64,000 nt of DNA, from NCBI GenBank assembly GCA_017630395.1, contig JAGBVI010000064.1, forward strand, positions 62,001 to 126,000, in the 5' to 3' direction. The stretch is from Paludibacteraceae bacterium (GTDB lineage: Bacteria > Bacteroidota > Bacteroidia > Bacteroidales > Paludibacteraceae). Within the stretch, counting starts at the first letter, position 1. The number at the start of each line of letters is the position of its first letter. Of this stretch, positions 16,852 to 25,292 are shown in pieces. The notes below the pieces were generated by a model. That model made no database searches. It had not been told where the DNA came from and saw only the letters and a program-made list of their open reading frames with translations. The position numbers were made by a program, and so were the translations under genes.

Positions 16852-18132
16852 TTAAAACAAATTACAGCCGTTTTGCTTAAAAGATTTCAACTTGTTGTCC
16901 CAATCATCTTCAGACAGATTATGTAAACTCATAAAACACTTCTTACAATAAAACTTATTTATTTGTCTACCGTGGATTTTCATATTCATAGCTAACACAT
17001 TCTTGTCTTTGATACGTTTATCACACTCACAACAATTCTTATTAAAGTATTGCTTTGCTAAATCAAAATCTTTTAAACCGTTATACTTCATGAATTCTCT
17101 GATTACTTCTTCGGTTGGCTCGTTTCTATAAGTTCCACCATTCCAAGCGACTTCAAGATATTCTTTGAGAGTGCAATTCATAATTAGCCATTTCTTATTC
17201 TCGATAAAGTCTTTTTCAAGCATATCTCTCCATCTATCATATCCCTTACGGTAGAAATATTTGTCAAGAACCCAAGTTGACTTCGTGTAATAAGGACAGG
17301 CAATAGCACACCCAACTCTCGAATACCCATACTTATATTTTTGATTTATTTCAAGTCCTCGCCAGAAAGTGTATAGCCACACATCTAACTCAGACCATTT
17401 TCGAATTGGCAAGATTCCCTTCCAACAAGTTTTACCCCATTCGGGATTTACAACCTCATCGCCGTAATCTTTTCTCGTGTTGCTTTCTTCATTTCTCATA
17501 CCCATCCACAGTAAATAAGGATGATTGTGGTCTAATTCTTTAACCATAGTACCAACTTTAAAAATTCTACAACAAAATCTTGCAAATCTAGTTGGTATCA
17601 TTCCATCTTCTCTTACATATTGATAAAACCCTTTGTTGGGACTCATCATTTCGCAATTAGGGAGATTTTTAGCCATTTTATATGATTCTACAACATCCAG
17701 AGAAGTATTATTAAAAATAGCTTTTGTGTCTGGGAATAAACTTCTTATGAGATAGGCTACTACCATACTATCTTTACCAGTAGATACAGGTATAATTGAA
17801 GTATATTCTTTATATTTATTTACCTTCTCTTCAATAAATTTTAATGCTTCATCCTCAAGATTCTTTAAGTGATTTTTGTTTGTTTCAATTAAATCTTTCC
17901 AACTGACAATATCAACATCCTTAATATTATCGTATCCGCTCTTGGGTTTAGTTACACTAACAGATAAATCGTCTTCAATTTTAACTCTATAAAACTTATG
18001 GATTTCGCCATTTTTATCAAAGCCCTTGATAATAGATTTATCTAACCAAAAATATCCTTCTTTTAAATCTTCAATTTTTGTTTTATTTGTATCATTCAAA
18101 AATTCTATATACTCATTAAAAATTGGATTCAC
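16852..18132 (-). CDS. PAPS-reductase-family protein with C-terminal zinc domain
   Basis: Second member of the family, 426 residues. The nucleotide-binding motif is PVSTGKDSMVVA (S117-S122), closer to the classic SGGKDS than its neighbour. FARFCCRIFK and GCAIACPYY provide the cysteines usually ligating an Fe-S cluster, with CxxxC replacing CxxC. The N-terminal 100 residues are extra, and the C-terminus carries CCECDKRI then FYCKKC, a zinc-binding domain. These enzymes activate or transfer sulfur in CysH, DndC and tRNA-thiolation systems; which reaction applies here is unknown. With the cysteine desulfurase at 28253-29401, a sulfur-transfer pathway is possible. Confidence 0.85.
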   Translation of the reverse strand: MNPIFNEYIEFLNDTNKTKIEDLKEGYFWLDKSIIKGFDKNGEIHKFYRVKIEDDLSVSVTKPKSGYDNIKDVDIVSWKDLIETNKNHLKNLEDEALKFIEEKVNKYKEYTSIIPVSTGKDSMVVAYLIRSLFPDTKAIFNNTSLDVVESYKMAKNLPNCEMMSPNKGFYQYVREDGMIPTRFARFCCRIFKVGTMVKELDHNHPYLLWMGMRNEESNTRKDYGDEVVNPEWGKTCWKGILPIRKWSELDVWLYTFWRGLEINQKYKYGYSRVGCAIACPYYTKSTWVLDKYFYRKGYDRWRDMLEKDFIENKKWLIMNCTLKEYLEVAWNGGTYRNEPTEEVIREFMKYNGLKDFDLAKQYFNKNCCECDKRIKDKNVLAMNMKIHGRQINKFYCKKCFMSLHNLSEDDWDNKLKSFKQNGCNLF

Positions 18133-18146
18133 CTTGTATTCTCCTT

Positions 18147-18362
18147 TTATCTACTTTTTAAATTATCTGCTCGTATTGGTGTTGTAACAATGATACGGTT
18201 ATCATATTCATATTCGCCAGAACGAATTAATTCTCGTACTTCATCACTTGTAATAACGGTTTGATTAAAAAGGATAGTTTCATTTCTTTCTGTGCCTTTT
18301 ACAAGATTTCCGTCAGAATTTGCACAGCTAGTTACAAAATCAATTCTCTTTACATTTTTCAT
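18147..18362 (-). CDS. Small protein, unknown
   Basis: Seventy-one residues beginning MKNVKRIDFVTSCANSDGNL. The second half (ITSDEVRELIRSGEYEYDN) is helix then strand. It starts behind TTTTAAGAGGTAA and lies 14 bases before the PAPS-reductase-family gene. Function not recognised. Confidence 0.7.
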   Translation of the reverse strand: MKNVKRIDFVTSCANSDGNLVKGTERNETILFNQTVITSDEVRELIRSGEYEYDNRIIVTTPIRADNLKSR

Positions 18363-18389
18363 ATATTTTTACCTCTTAAAATCACCATT

Positions 18390-18599
18390 TTAATTTCTAT
18401 CATCAAGTATAAAAAATTCTGTGTGAGACCCGACATCGTACCATTTAAGACCTTCTTTGTCTCGCCACTCTCTTACATAATAAATCTTAAAGTTTCTAAT
18501 CTCACAGAACTTATGAATTTCTTTCCATGCTTCATTTTCGGTCTCTGGTTCTGCTATGATTCTTCTTTGACCAAGCGAGTTTTCAAAATATAATTTCAT
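18390..18599 (-). CDS. Small protein, unknown
   Basis: Sixty-nine residues beginning MKLYFENSLGQRRIIAEPET. A beta-alpha-beta layout (QRRIIAEPETENEAWKEIHKF, then KIYYVREWRDKE) is evident, typical of small phage proteins of unknown role. The start lies just behind the TAG stop of the primase; GTAGGTAATAAT serves as its ribosome binding site. Confidence 0.7.
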   Translation of the reverse strand: MKLYFENSLGQRRIIAEPETENEAWKEIHKFCEIRNFKIYYVREWRDKEGLKWYDVGSHTEFFILDDRN

Positions 18600-18607
18600 A
18601 TTATTAC

Positions 18608-19678
18608 CTACTTTTTATTTAAACCTTCTTGATATTTACGCTGTTCATTTCTATCGTAAACAATTCTGTTATCAAACAAGAATTGATAATCTTTATTACG
18701 AGCATCCATAGGGGCGTCCTTTTCACCAAGAAATCCCATAAAGTCTTTTATGTACGAGACCTTTCTAATATTCTTAAACTTTTCACATATAAATCTTGTC
18801 TCATTTACATCTACATCATTGTCTAAGGCGACAACGATTTCTACATTAAGACCCATAAGAATCCTTACTTGCTCGTCTGATATGCTCTTGCCCGAAAGTG
18901 CAACCACCGTACTATCGCCAAGTGAATCTCTTTTTAAAACCGACTTCTCACTCTCTGCAATTACTACATATCCCGCCTTTTGAATTGCATCATAATTTTC
19001 ATATAGCCCATATAGATTTAAACATTTAGGATATGTAGGAGTTATAAAATACTTCTTAATTCCAAACTCTTCATAATTTTCAATAGTAGTTCTTTGGTTA
19101 AACCCAAGCAGCTCCCCTGTGAGCCAGAATCTTAACGGCACTACAATTCGTTTATGTTTATAACTATAAGCAATACCGAATTTTTTTCGGGTTCTTTCAG
19201 TTATGCCTTCTTTTACCCAGTCAATATGCAACATAGGAACATAATCTTCAACCAACTTATCTTCTAAGATATGAATGTCATCAACATTAACTGCTTTTTG
19301 TCTGCTTGCCACTCGTTTGAATATGGCTAACGGGTCATGTTTTTTTTCTGTTACTTTTACCTTTTTAAATTCAAAAGGTAAATCAAGGATTTTATGTATA
19401 TATCTAATTGCCTCAATAAATGATAGGCTCTTATTATATTGAACCAATGTAATAATATCAGAGTTATTATCAAACTCTTTTGTTCGTGTCCAATTTGCAA
19501 CACTTAGATATTCATTGTTTCTTACATTAACTGCGCTTGGATTATCGCCATTAAAATTTGAGCAAGAATAATATTCTTTGTTTGGATGATATTGAATATG
19601 CTTACAGCCAATTTCGCTTAATATATACTCAATTTTGTTATTTTCAAATATATAATTTTTTAGGCTGATTGTGTCCAT
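18608..19678 (-). CDS. DNA primase (Toprim, DnaG-like)
   Basis: Synthesises RNA primers for replication. It is 356 residues, about half of bacterial DnaG, and lacks a C-terminal helicase-interaction domain. The N-terminal region (CKHIQYHPNKEYYSCSNFNG) looks like a reduced zinc-binding domain with only two cysteines. The Toprim domain has VVIAESEKSVLKRD (catalytic Glu242) and VVALDNDVD (Asp286, Asp288). It is 19 bases downstream of the helicase gene, forming a primosome pair. The stop codon is TAG, which shows that TAG terminates translation in this genome. Confidence 0.9.
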   Translation of the reverse strand: MDTISLKNYIFENNKIEYILSEIGCKHIQYHPNKEYYSCSNFNGDNPSAVNVRNNEYLSVANWTRTKEFDNNSDIITLVQYNKSLSFIEAIRYIHKILDLPFEFKKVKVTEKKHDPLAIFKRVASRQKAVNVDDIHILEDKLVEDYVPMLHIDWVKEGITERTRKKFGIAYSYKHKRIVVPLRFWLTGELLGFNQRTTIENYEEFGIKKYFITPTYPKCLNLYGLYENYDAIQKAGYVVIAESEKSVLKRDSLGDSTVVALSGKSISDEQVRILMGLNVEIVVALDNDVDVNETRFICEKFKNIRKVSYIKDFMGFLGEKDAPMDARNKDYQFLFDNRIVYDRNEQRKYQEGLNKK

Positions 19679-19697
19679 ATTTTATCTCCTTATTACC

Positions 19698-21191
19698 TTA
19701 AAACGAATCTGGACTAATATTAGTTATACCAATTTCTTTAATAATGTTTCTACTTTTATCATGCTCCGCAACTATCTGATATGAATTAGCAGCTCCCTCT
19801 TGGTTTTTCACTATAAAGAATACTTGATATTTTTTATCTTTTGTTAGATTTTGAACTATTTTGCTATTTTTACCCTCTGGTCGATAAACATATAAAGCAT
19901 TCTTACCTCCGTCATATTCATCCTCAAAAATATCTCGTATCATAATGCAAGTCGAAGCCACATCGACTATGTTTTTTGCCATACCAATATTGTTTTGAGT
20001 ATAATATCTCATTACAGAGCTACCCTTTTCCAACTGAAAAGTAATCAAAATATGTACATTAAGCGCCTCTGCTTTAATAGTATCTTTTATAGCAACCATT
20101 GATTGTTGCATTTCCATCCAAGAACTTGCAGACACTTTACCAGCATCCATTTTAAAAGTATCAAGTACAAAATATGACACTCCAAGAGCAGCATACTTTT
20201 TAATCTCTTTTATGGCTTTTGATGTTTGATACTGCAAAAACGGGATAATAGTAATCATATGATTCTTTGTTTTTTCTTCCAACCAATCAGCAGCTTTATG
20301 CAATATTTCTTTTACTTCCGATGAATATTTACCATCTCTAATAACATGCTTTTGCATATCGAATTTAAATACATTATTACAAATCCAAACAAGCATTTCT
20401 CTTTGCCATTTTTCTTTGGAATCTTCGTTTACCATGATAACAATCTTTTCATTTTTTTCGATAATGCTTGGAATTGTAGTTGAACGAGCTACTGTAGATT
20501 TACCAGCGTTACTAATACCACCTAATAGAGTAATCGAACCTAAATATTGTCCTCCAGTTTCTTTAGTAAGTTGTGGCATACTATGATAGGGTAATCCAAT
20601 TGCAGTGCCAGCATCTAATTTTTCAATTAAATCATGAATCTTATAACAAATATCATAACTCTTAACATCAGAATCAATATTTACAAATACATCATTAAGA
20701 TACGCTGAATGTTCATTATAAATGTCTTCTGCTGTCATATCTGCATAATCAGACAACCTTTGCTTTACAGGAAAACCTCTTTTACAAAGTTGGATTACAG
20801 CTTTCCATTTTCTTAATTCGGATACATACCCATCAAAATTTTCAATTTTAATATAAGACATGGCATTTTGAATTGTATTATAACCGCCATATTCATCATA
20901 TTTAGCTTTTAATTTAGGGTGTTTCTCAAGATATAATCCTATTGTAATATCATCAAGGACATTTTTTCTCTCTATCAAAATAATGTCATGGGCAATCTGA
21001 AAAAATACTTTCCATGTATTTTCTGAAAAATCTTCTAATGTAAGATTAGTGTCAAATAATTTATCTGGTGCTTTATATAAAATGGAAACTACATTAGCTT
21101 CGGCTGCAATTTTAAACTCTAAAACCTTTTTTGCAGTATCTATCATTTCTTTCTCGAATTCAGTTATCTTCTTTTGATTTTTTTCTGCCAT
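19698..21191 (-). CDS. Replicative DNA helicase (DnaB-like)
   Basis: Hexameric 5'-3' replication-fork helicase of the DnaB family, 497 residues. An N-terminal helical domain (about 20-150) precedes a RecA-fold ATPase with Walker A GGISNAGKST (224-233), VNEDSKEKWQREMLVW at the DnaB H1a-like position, and YFVLDTFKMD as Walker B. The ITFQLEKGS segment corresponds to motif H3. The last 60 residues are diverged. It works with the adjacent primase and, presumably, the polymerase. Confidence 0.9.
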   Translation of the reverse strand: MAEKNQKKITEFEKEMIDTAKKVLEFKIAAEANVVSILYKAPDKLFDTNLTLEDFSENTWKVFFQIAHDIILIERKNVLDDITIGLYLEKHPKLKAKYDEYGGYNTIQNAMSYIKIENFDGYVSELRKWKAVIQLCKRGFPVKQRLSDYADMTAEDIYNEHSAYLNDVFVNIDSDVKSYDICYKIHDLIEKLDAGTAIGLPYHSMPQLTKETGGQYLGSITLLGGISNAGKSTVARSTTIPSIIEKNEKIVIMVNEDSKEKWQREMLVWICNNVFKFDMQKHVIRDGKYSSEVKEILHKAADWLEEKTKNHMITIIPFLQYQTSKAIKEIKKYAALGVSYFVLDTFKMDAGKVSASSWMEMQQSMVAIKDTIKAEALNVHILITFQLEKGSSVMRYYTQNNIGMAKNIVDVASTCIMIRDIFEDEYDGGKNALYVYRPEGKNSKIVQNLTKDKKYQVFFIVKNQEGAANSYQIVAEHDKSRNIIKEIGITNISPDSF

Positions 21192-21216
21192 ATACTACAC
21201 CTTCAACTAATTTTGT

Positions 21217-21678
21217 TTACCATAAATCATTTAATAATTTATTATTAACCTCTTTAGTCTTCCTTTGATAATCTGCCCCCGTATGAACAGGAGTTTCTAC
21301 TGTTGTATTTTTCGCTTCTTCTTTTGCCTTTTCAAGATTTTTCATCTTCATATAAACAGTATTAATATTCTTTTCTACAATCTTAAGAATATAATTAAAT
21401 TTATGTTGTTCATCTGTGAATCTATTAGTTCTTAATGCCTTCTGAATATCAACCGAACAGAATTTAAATGTATTTAATATCGTTTCATAAGAATAATTGG
21501 CGGTTGAAGCAATATTATTGTTTTCCATAAACTTATTGGTTAACAATCCTTTAAGTCTGAGAACCATCGTATTTGATAGGGCTTGATTTTCATCATAGTT
21601 CATAATGTTTGATTTAACATACATATATAATGATTCCCAATCTCGCTTTTCTTTTTCGCTCATCTTTTTCTTCGCCAT
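21217..21678 (-). CDS. Unknown helical protein upstream of the helicase
   Basis: One hundred fifty-three residues, Lys-rich and helical throughout (MSEKEKRDWESLYMYVKSNI, LTNKFMENNNIASTANYSYE), ending KLLNDLW. It starts behind GGAAGTGAG at ATG 21678, 25 bases before the helicase gene. Helicase loaders are often found at this position, so that role is a candidate, but there is no ATPase motif. A hairpin at 21716-21744 sits in its leader. Confidence 0.7.
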   Translation of the reverse strand: MAKKKMSEKEKRDWESLYMYVKSNIMNYDENQALSNTMVLRLKGLLTNKFMENNNIASTANYSYETILNTFKFCSVDIQKALRTNRFTDEQHKFNYILKIVEKNINTVYMKMKNLEKAKEEAKNTTVETPVHTGADYQRKTKEVNNKLLNDLW

Positions 21679-21715
21679 ATTCTCACTTCCATTTCATATG
21701 TATTTTTATACCCTT

Positions 21716-21744
21716 ATAACCCTTAGATAAAATCCAAGGGTTAT
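21716..21744 (-). other. Leader hairpin
   Basis: Twelve-base arms (ATAACCCTTGGA and TCTAAGGGTTAT, one G-U pair) with loop TTTTA, between the Sak4-type gene and the gene ending at 21678. It is followed by AAGGGTATAAAAATA, closely matching the sequence after the hairpin at 3122-3153. There is no T-run, so termination is doubtful. Confidence 0.7.
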
Positions 21745-21775
21745 AATTAGGTATGATTAGGTATAACTTTATATC

Positions 21776-22885
21776 TTACTTACAAGCCTTAAGAACTTCC
21801 TTGGCAACAGAAATATCATCGATTTCTGTGGGATTTCCAAAGCCAGCATCCTTACAAACCTTGAGTACGGGCTTGATTACATCAATTTCTGTCTTGTTGT
21901 TATTAAAGAATTCTATAATTTTTGCCTTAATTTCTTCAAGTTCCTTTTCTACACGAGCAGCCTTTTCTGCTTCTGCAATACGCTTTTCTTCAATCTTTGC
22001 TTCTGCCGCTTGTTCAGATTCTAACTCTTCGATTGATTTACTGCCCTTACTTGCTTCTTTTTTAATTGCATCTTTCATCGCTTGAATAAAATCGCCAACA
22101 TTAAAATCGATTTCTGCGACAATATCTGCAAATCTACTCTTGCTATCAACTGCCATTGCTGGGTCACGGAATCTAATCTTTCTTGTCTCTTCGGAAATCT
22201 TATTTACAGTTTCTTCCTTCTTAGTGACAATGTTCTTCTTACCAGTCTTCTCTGTTACAATTGTTCTATCGAAATATGCAAGACCAACAAAATGCATCTT
22301 CTTCTTTAACAGATTGAAATAAATCTTTTCTACATCAGAAGTTAACTGCTGATATGTAACACCACTTGCAACATCGGTAATTTCACGATTCTTAACATGA
22401 CCAATAATAATGGTTGCAACACCAACAGCACGAAGTCTCTTGATGATGTCAAACATCAAATCAAATGCCTTCTGCTGTCCCTTCTGGAATCCATTCCAAG
22501 ATGCATCGATGCTATCAGCCCTCTTATCGGGATGTGCCTTATTCCATAGGCGAATTGCCTCATTCTGAGCGAGATTTATCCAGCCGTCATAAGTATCAAC
22601 CACAATTGCCTTCAATGACTTATATTCTGTGGTTTTATTTGACTCGATATCTGATACAATCTCTTCAACCATGTCCCAATCATCAACATCCTCGTATACA
22701 ATTCCTTGAATAGCATCAGCACCAGCTTCTCCTGCCATCTCTAAGAAAATATAAGAATCTTCGCCACCAAGCTCTTCACACATTTCCTTGATAATAGTAG
22801 TTTTACCAATACCACTTTCGCCAAGTAAAGCGATATTATACTTCAATGGGTCAATTTTAATTTCGTTTCTTTTGCCAAAAGCCAT
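21776..22885 (-). CDS. Sak4-type RecA-like ATPase (AAA_24)
   Basis: Single-strand-annealing or recombination ATPase of the phage Sak4/AAA_24 family. It has 369 residues, with Walker A LLGESGIGKTTI (about 18-29), the FLEMAGEAGADAI segment after it, and Walker B KAIVVDTYDGW near 95. VATIIIGHVKNREIT fits the sensor strand. The last 100 residues are an Ala/Glu/Lys-rich coiled coil (EELESEQAAEAKIEEKRIAE) and a small domain not usual in Sak4. Sak4 proteins work with an SSB, and an SSB-like gene lies upstream, separated by an HNH endonuclease. Confidence 0.85.
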   Translation of the reverse strand: MAFGKRNEIKIDPLKYNIALLGESGIGKTTIIKEMCEELGGEDSYIFLEMAGEAGADAIQGIVYEDVDDWDMVEEIVSDIESNKTTEYKSLKAIVVDTYDGWINLAQNEAIRLWNKAHPDKRADSIDASWNGFQKGQQKAFDLMFDIIKRLRAVGVATIIIGHVKNREITDVASGVTYQQLTSDVEKIYFNLLKKKMHFVGLAYFDRTIVTEKTGKKNIVTKKEETVNKISEETRKIRFRDPAMAVDSKSRFADIVAEIDFNVGDFIQAMKDAIKKEASKGSKSIEELESEQAAEAKIEEKRIAEAEKAARVEKELEEIKAKIIEFFNNNKTEIDVIKPVLKVCKDAGFGNPTEIDDISVAKEVLKACK

Positions 22886-22889
22886 AAAT

Positions 22890-23411
22890 TCATTCTCCTA
22901 CTTTCATACTATTCTTATAACTATATTCGCCAAAACGCTCATTCTCAGCTTGTAATCTAGCTTGCTTTGCATCTTCAAAACTATCGTAGTATCCTAAATC
23001 TTTTTGCTTATAATTTATTTTTATGTAAGCTCTCCATTTGCCTTTTGCTTTATGCCAACTAACGCCAGTAAAGCCAGATGTATTTGCCGAAGACATTGAT
23101 TGATTCATTGCGTTTTGACTTTTATTGACAATCCTTAAATTGTTTTTTCTGTTATCATATTTTTTATGATTTATATGGTCTATAGGAATATTTGAATTAC
23201 TTAAATTCATGATAATTCTATGAAGTCTCTTTCTTTTTCCGTTAATGACATAGCCATTGGCATCAATATGCCAACAATCTTCTTTTATCTTTTCGTAGTC
23301 TTCTAAGTCAAAGTAAAATTCTTCATTTTTAAATGTATAACCAATTCCATAGTCTCCAGATAAATCATATCTATTATATTTTTTATGATTTTTATTACCT
23401 TTTAAACTCAT
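22890..23411 (-). CDS. HNH homing endonuclease with AP2-like domain
   Basis: Free-standing mobile endonuclease of 173 residues. The HNH_3 core is HRIIMNLSNSNIPIDHIN with NNLRIVNKSQN completing the metal site (about 72-105). The C-terminal part, SGFTGVSWHKAKGKWRAYI, is an AP2/ERF-like DNA-binding domain. It sits between the SSB-like gene and the Sak4-type gene, splitting a natural functional pair. Its own ribosome binding site is weak (AATAGGTT). It probably copies itself between related phages by cutting the empty locus. Confidence 0.93.
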   Translation of the reverse strand: MSLKGNKNHKKYNRYDLSGDYGIGYTFKNEEFYFDLEDYEKIKEDCWHIDANGYVINGKRKRLHRIIMNLSNSNIPIDHINHKKYDNRKNNLRIVNKSQNAMNQSMSSANTSGFTGVSWHKAKGKWRAYIKINYKQKDLGYYDSFEDAKQARLQAENERFGEYSYKNSMKVGE

Positions 23412-23434
23412 AACCTATTTTTTGATTTGTTTCA

Positions 23435-23458
23435 GAGAGGGATAATTAAATCCCTCTC
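23435..23458 (-). other. Hairpin upstream of the homing endonuclease
   Basis: Perfect 9-base stem GAGAGGGAT/ATCCCTCTC with 6-base loop between the SSB-like gene and the HNH gene. Hairpins before phage homing endonucleases often limit their translation; here no T-run follows on the minus strand. Confidence 0.7.
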
Positions 23459-23486
23459 ATATATAAACTTATTAGTTATGTATTAA

Positions 23487-24692
23487 TCAAAGGCTGTTGA
23501 GCCAAGACATCGAGTCATCGTCAGATGCTTCGTTAGTGCCAAATGGAAGGTCATCGTCATCAATAGGAGATTCTGTGCTACTTACATTCTTATAAAGGTA
23601 ATCAAGCACAAGGTCTTCTTCCTTATATTTTTCTTCGAATCTCTGAATTACAGGTGTCTTATCGTCGTCATTTCCTACCATCTTAATCTGAGGCTTCTTG
23701 AGTACCATACGACGCTCTCTACTTCCATTAGCAGTACACTTAGCACAAGCTTCTTCTTCAGTATAAACACCCATATCAACCAAATCTCTAATATCTTGAG
23801 GCAAGTCTTCGAGAGTTGCAGTTACAACGGCACCGCCTTCAATAAACTCACCTTCAAAGGAAATCTGCGTAACTCCCTTCTTAACCTTAAAGAGCTTGTC
23901 CATAATCTTCTTGCACTGTGCTTCATTAGAAAAATCCATCTCAAACTCAAACTGCTTGCTATAAGGGAACTGACCGCCCTTTTCTTCACCCTTTGCATTT
24001 ACAAGCTTAATGCCATTATATTCCTTAAGGAAATCAAGTACTTTTGTATCGATATACATAACACCCTTATCCTTGTCAATATTCTTAAGGCTTGCAGAGT
24101 CCTTATCAATAAGAACAGACTGAGTAAAACGAGCGGCATACTTAGATACATCATCTGCCTTGGACAGTACAATGCTTGTAATATTCTTACGAACCTGAAC
24201 ATTATCATTGTAAGTAGAATACTTAAGATTTCCCTTAACATTTACAACCATATCCTCGGTAAGATGTTCCTTAACATACGCAATAGCATCATAGGCTGAA
24301 AGGAACTTCTTATAGAATGTCTTGCCTTCACTTGTCTTTTCAAGACCAACTGTGATAAATGAAAGGTCTCCAATCTCTTCAAGAACTTCCTCATTAAAAC
24401 GGTCTTCCCAGTCTACAATAATCTGAGATTCAAAATCGTCAGAATCGTCATCTTTCTTGCCGTGAGCATAAATCTTATTTTCGTTCTCTTCGCTATAACC
24501 ACCCATAAGCTCTGCATATACAGTGCCGTGCTTTTCACTGCAATCAATGCCAAGATTCAGAGCGTTATAAATCCAATTTGACTTCTCTGACTTCTCATCA
24601 ATCTTAAAGGTGTAGTCGTTGATGACAGGCTTGCCGATAAGTGTGAAATTAGACACCCAATCGGACTTCGTAATTACTTTCTTTTCACTCAT
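23487..24692 (-). CDS. Putative single-stranded DNA-binding protein
   Basis: A 401-residue protein in the replication block. I infer an SSB from an OB-like strand set (VVNVKGNLKYSTYNDNVQV, about 148-166), the very acidic C-terminal region (DDDDLPFG, then DDDSMSWLNSL) typical of SSB tails that recruit partners, and its strong promoter. Residues near 300-330 (LPQDIRDLVDMGVYTEEEA) recur in the small protein at 43456-43722. CAKCTANGSRERR follows. It is much longer than bacterial SSB. The tail resembles that of the nuclease at 13350-14540. Function is inferred, not proven. Confidence 0.65.
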   Translation of the reverse strand: MSEKKVITKSDWVSNFTLIGKPVINDYTFKIDEKSEKSNWIYNALNLGIDCSEKHGTVYAELMGGYSEENENKIYAHGKKDDDSDDFESQIIVDWEDRFNEEVLEEIGDLSFITVGLEKTSEGKTFYKKFLSAYDAIAYVKEHLTEDMVVNVKGNLKYSTYNDNVQVRKNITSIVLSKADDVSKYAARFTQSVLIDKDSASLKNIDKDKGVMYIDTKVLDFLKEYNGIKLVNAKGEEKGGQFPYSKQFEFEMDFSNEAQCKKIMDKLFKVKKGVTQISFEGEFIEGGAVVTATLEDLPQDIRDLVDMGVYTEEEACAKCTANGSRERRMVLKKPQIKMVGNDDDKTPVIQRFEEKYKEEDLVLDYLYKNVSSTESPIDDDDLPFGTNEASDDDSMSWLNSL

Positions 24693-24773
24693 AATTTTTT
24701 CTCCTTTAATAATAAATTAATTTATATAACTTTATTTGTTATAAATAATTATAACCTAAATAGTTACGATAAT

Positions 24774-24802
24774 ATTATATCACAATAATATTTCGTTGTC
24801 AA
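24774..24802 (-). promoter_or_regulatory. Consensus promoter of the SSB-like gene
   Basis: TTGACA (24797-24802), 17-base spacer, TATAAT (24774-24779). The leader carries a hairpin GTTATAA/TTATAAC at 24738-24755, then AAATAAAGTTATATAA, and AAAGGAG before the ATG at 24692. Confidence 0.92.
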
Positions 24803-24836
24803 TATCATTTTGAAAATTTTTTAATTTTTTTATTGT

Positions 24837-25262
24837 TTAATTCAAGTAGAAATCTACAGTGTACTCTACAGCCTCTCTAATACTTGAACACATTCTATTA
24901 CAAAAGGCTTCGAGCCACGGATGAAGTTTCTTGTCATCTTTGTTAATACCAATGATAGGTATTTTCATTTCATAAGCAATAGCCAATTCTGAGCAAGTGC
25001 CTAAACTTGTAGGGTCATTAAAATTTACAATCACTAAATCCGAATGTCTTAGAGCATTCAAATCGAACTCCATAACTTCTCTTTCAGATTTATATCGAAC
25101 TTCTTCAAAATTAAAGTAGTCTATAGGATTAAAAAATAAAGGCTGCTTTTCGTATTCATAATTGTATTTAATGGCTTCTTGTACTTGCTTTCTCCATTTT
25201 GATTGCTCTTCAAGACTGAGATTCCCCATACCACCACTAAGATATATACGACAAGTTTCCAT
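24837..25262 (-). CDS. Nucleoside 2-deoxyribosyltransferase-like protein
   Basis: One hundred forty-one residues from ATG 25262 (GAGGTGAA at correct spacing; the frame upstream lacks one). The fold signature is YLSGGMGNLS at the N-terminus, SDLVIVNFNDPTSLGTCSEL near 85-105 and AYEMKIPIIGI, as in the Ndt/YtoQ group, which cleave or exchange the base of deoxynucleosides or act on nucleotides. The TCSEL glutamate is the likely nucleophile. It lies beside folD in a nucleotide-metabolism pair. Confidence 0.85.
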   Translation of the reverse strand: METCRIYLSGGMGNLSLEEQSKWRKQVQEAIKYNYEYEKQPLFFNPIDYFNFEEVRYKSEREVMEFDLNALRHSDLVIVNFNDPTSLGTCSELAIAYEMKIPIIGINKDDKKLHPWLEAFCNRMCSSIREAVEYTVDFYLN

Positions 25263-25292
25263 AAATTCACCTCTTTTCACCACTTAAAATTG

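Noticed and set aside
15605..18132. A complete Dnd phosphorothioation operon
   Set aside because: Only PAPS-reductase-like proteins and a distant cysteine desulfurase are seen; DndB, DndD and DndE are absent from the window.
23796..24299. Plus-strand frame of 167 codons
   Set aside because: It lies inside the SSB-like gene on the opposite strand, has no ribosome binding site and no family resemblance.
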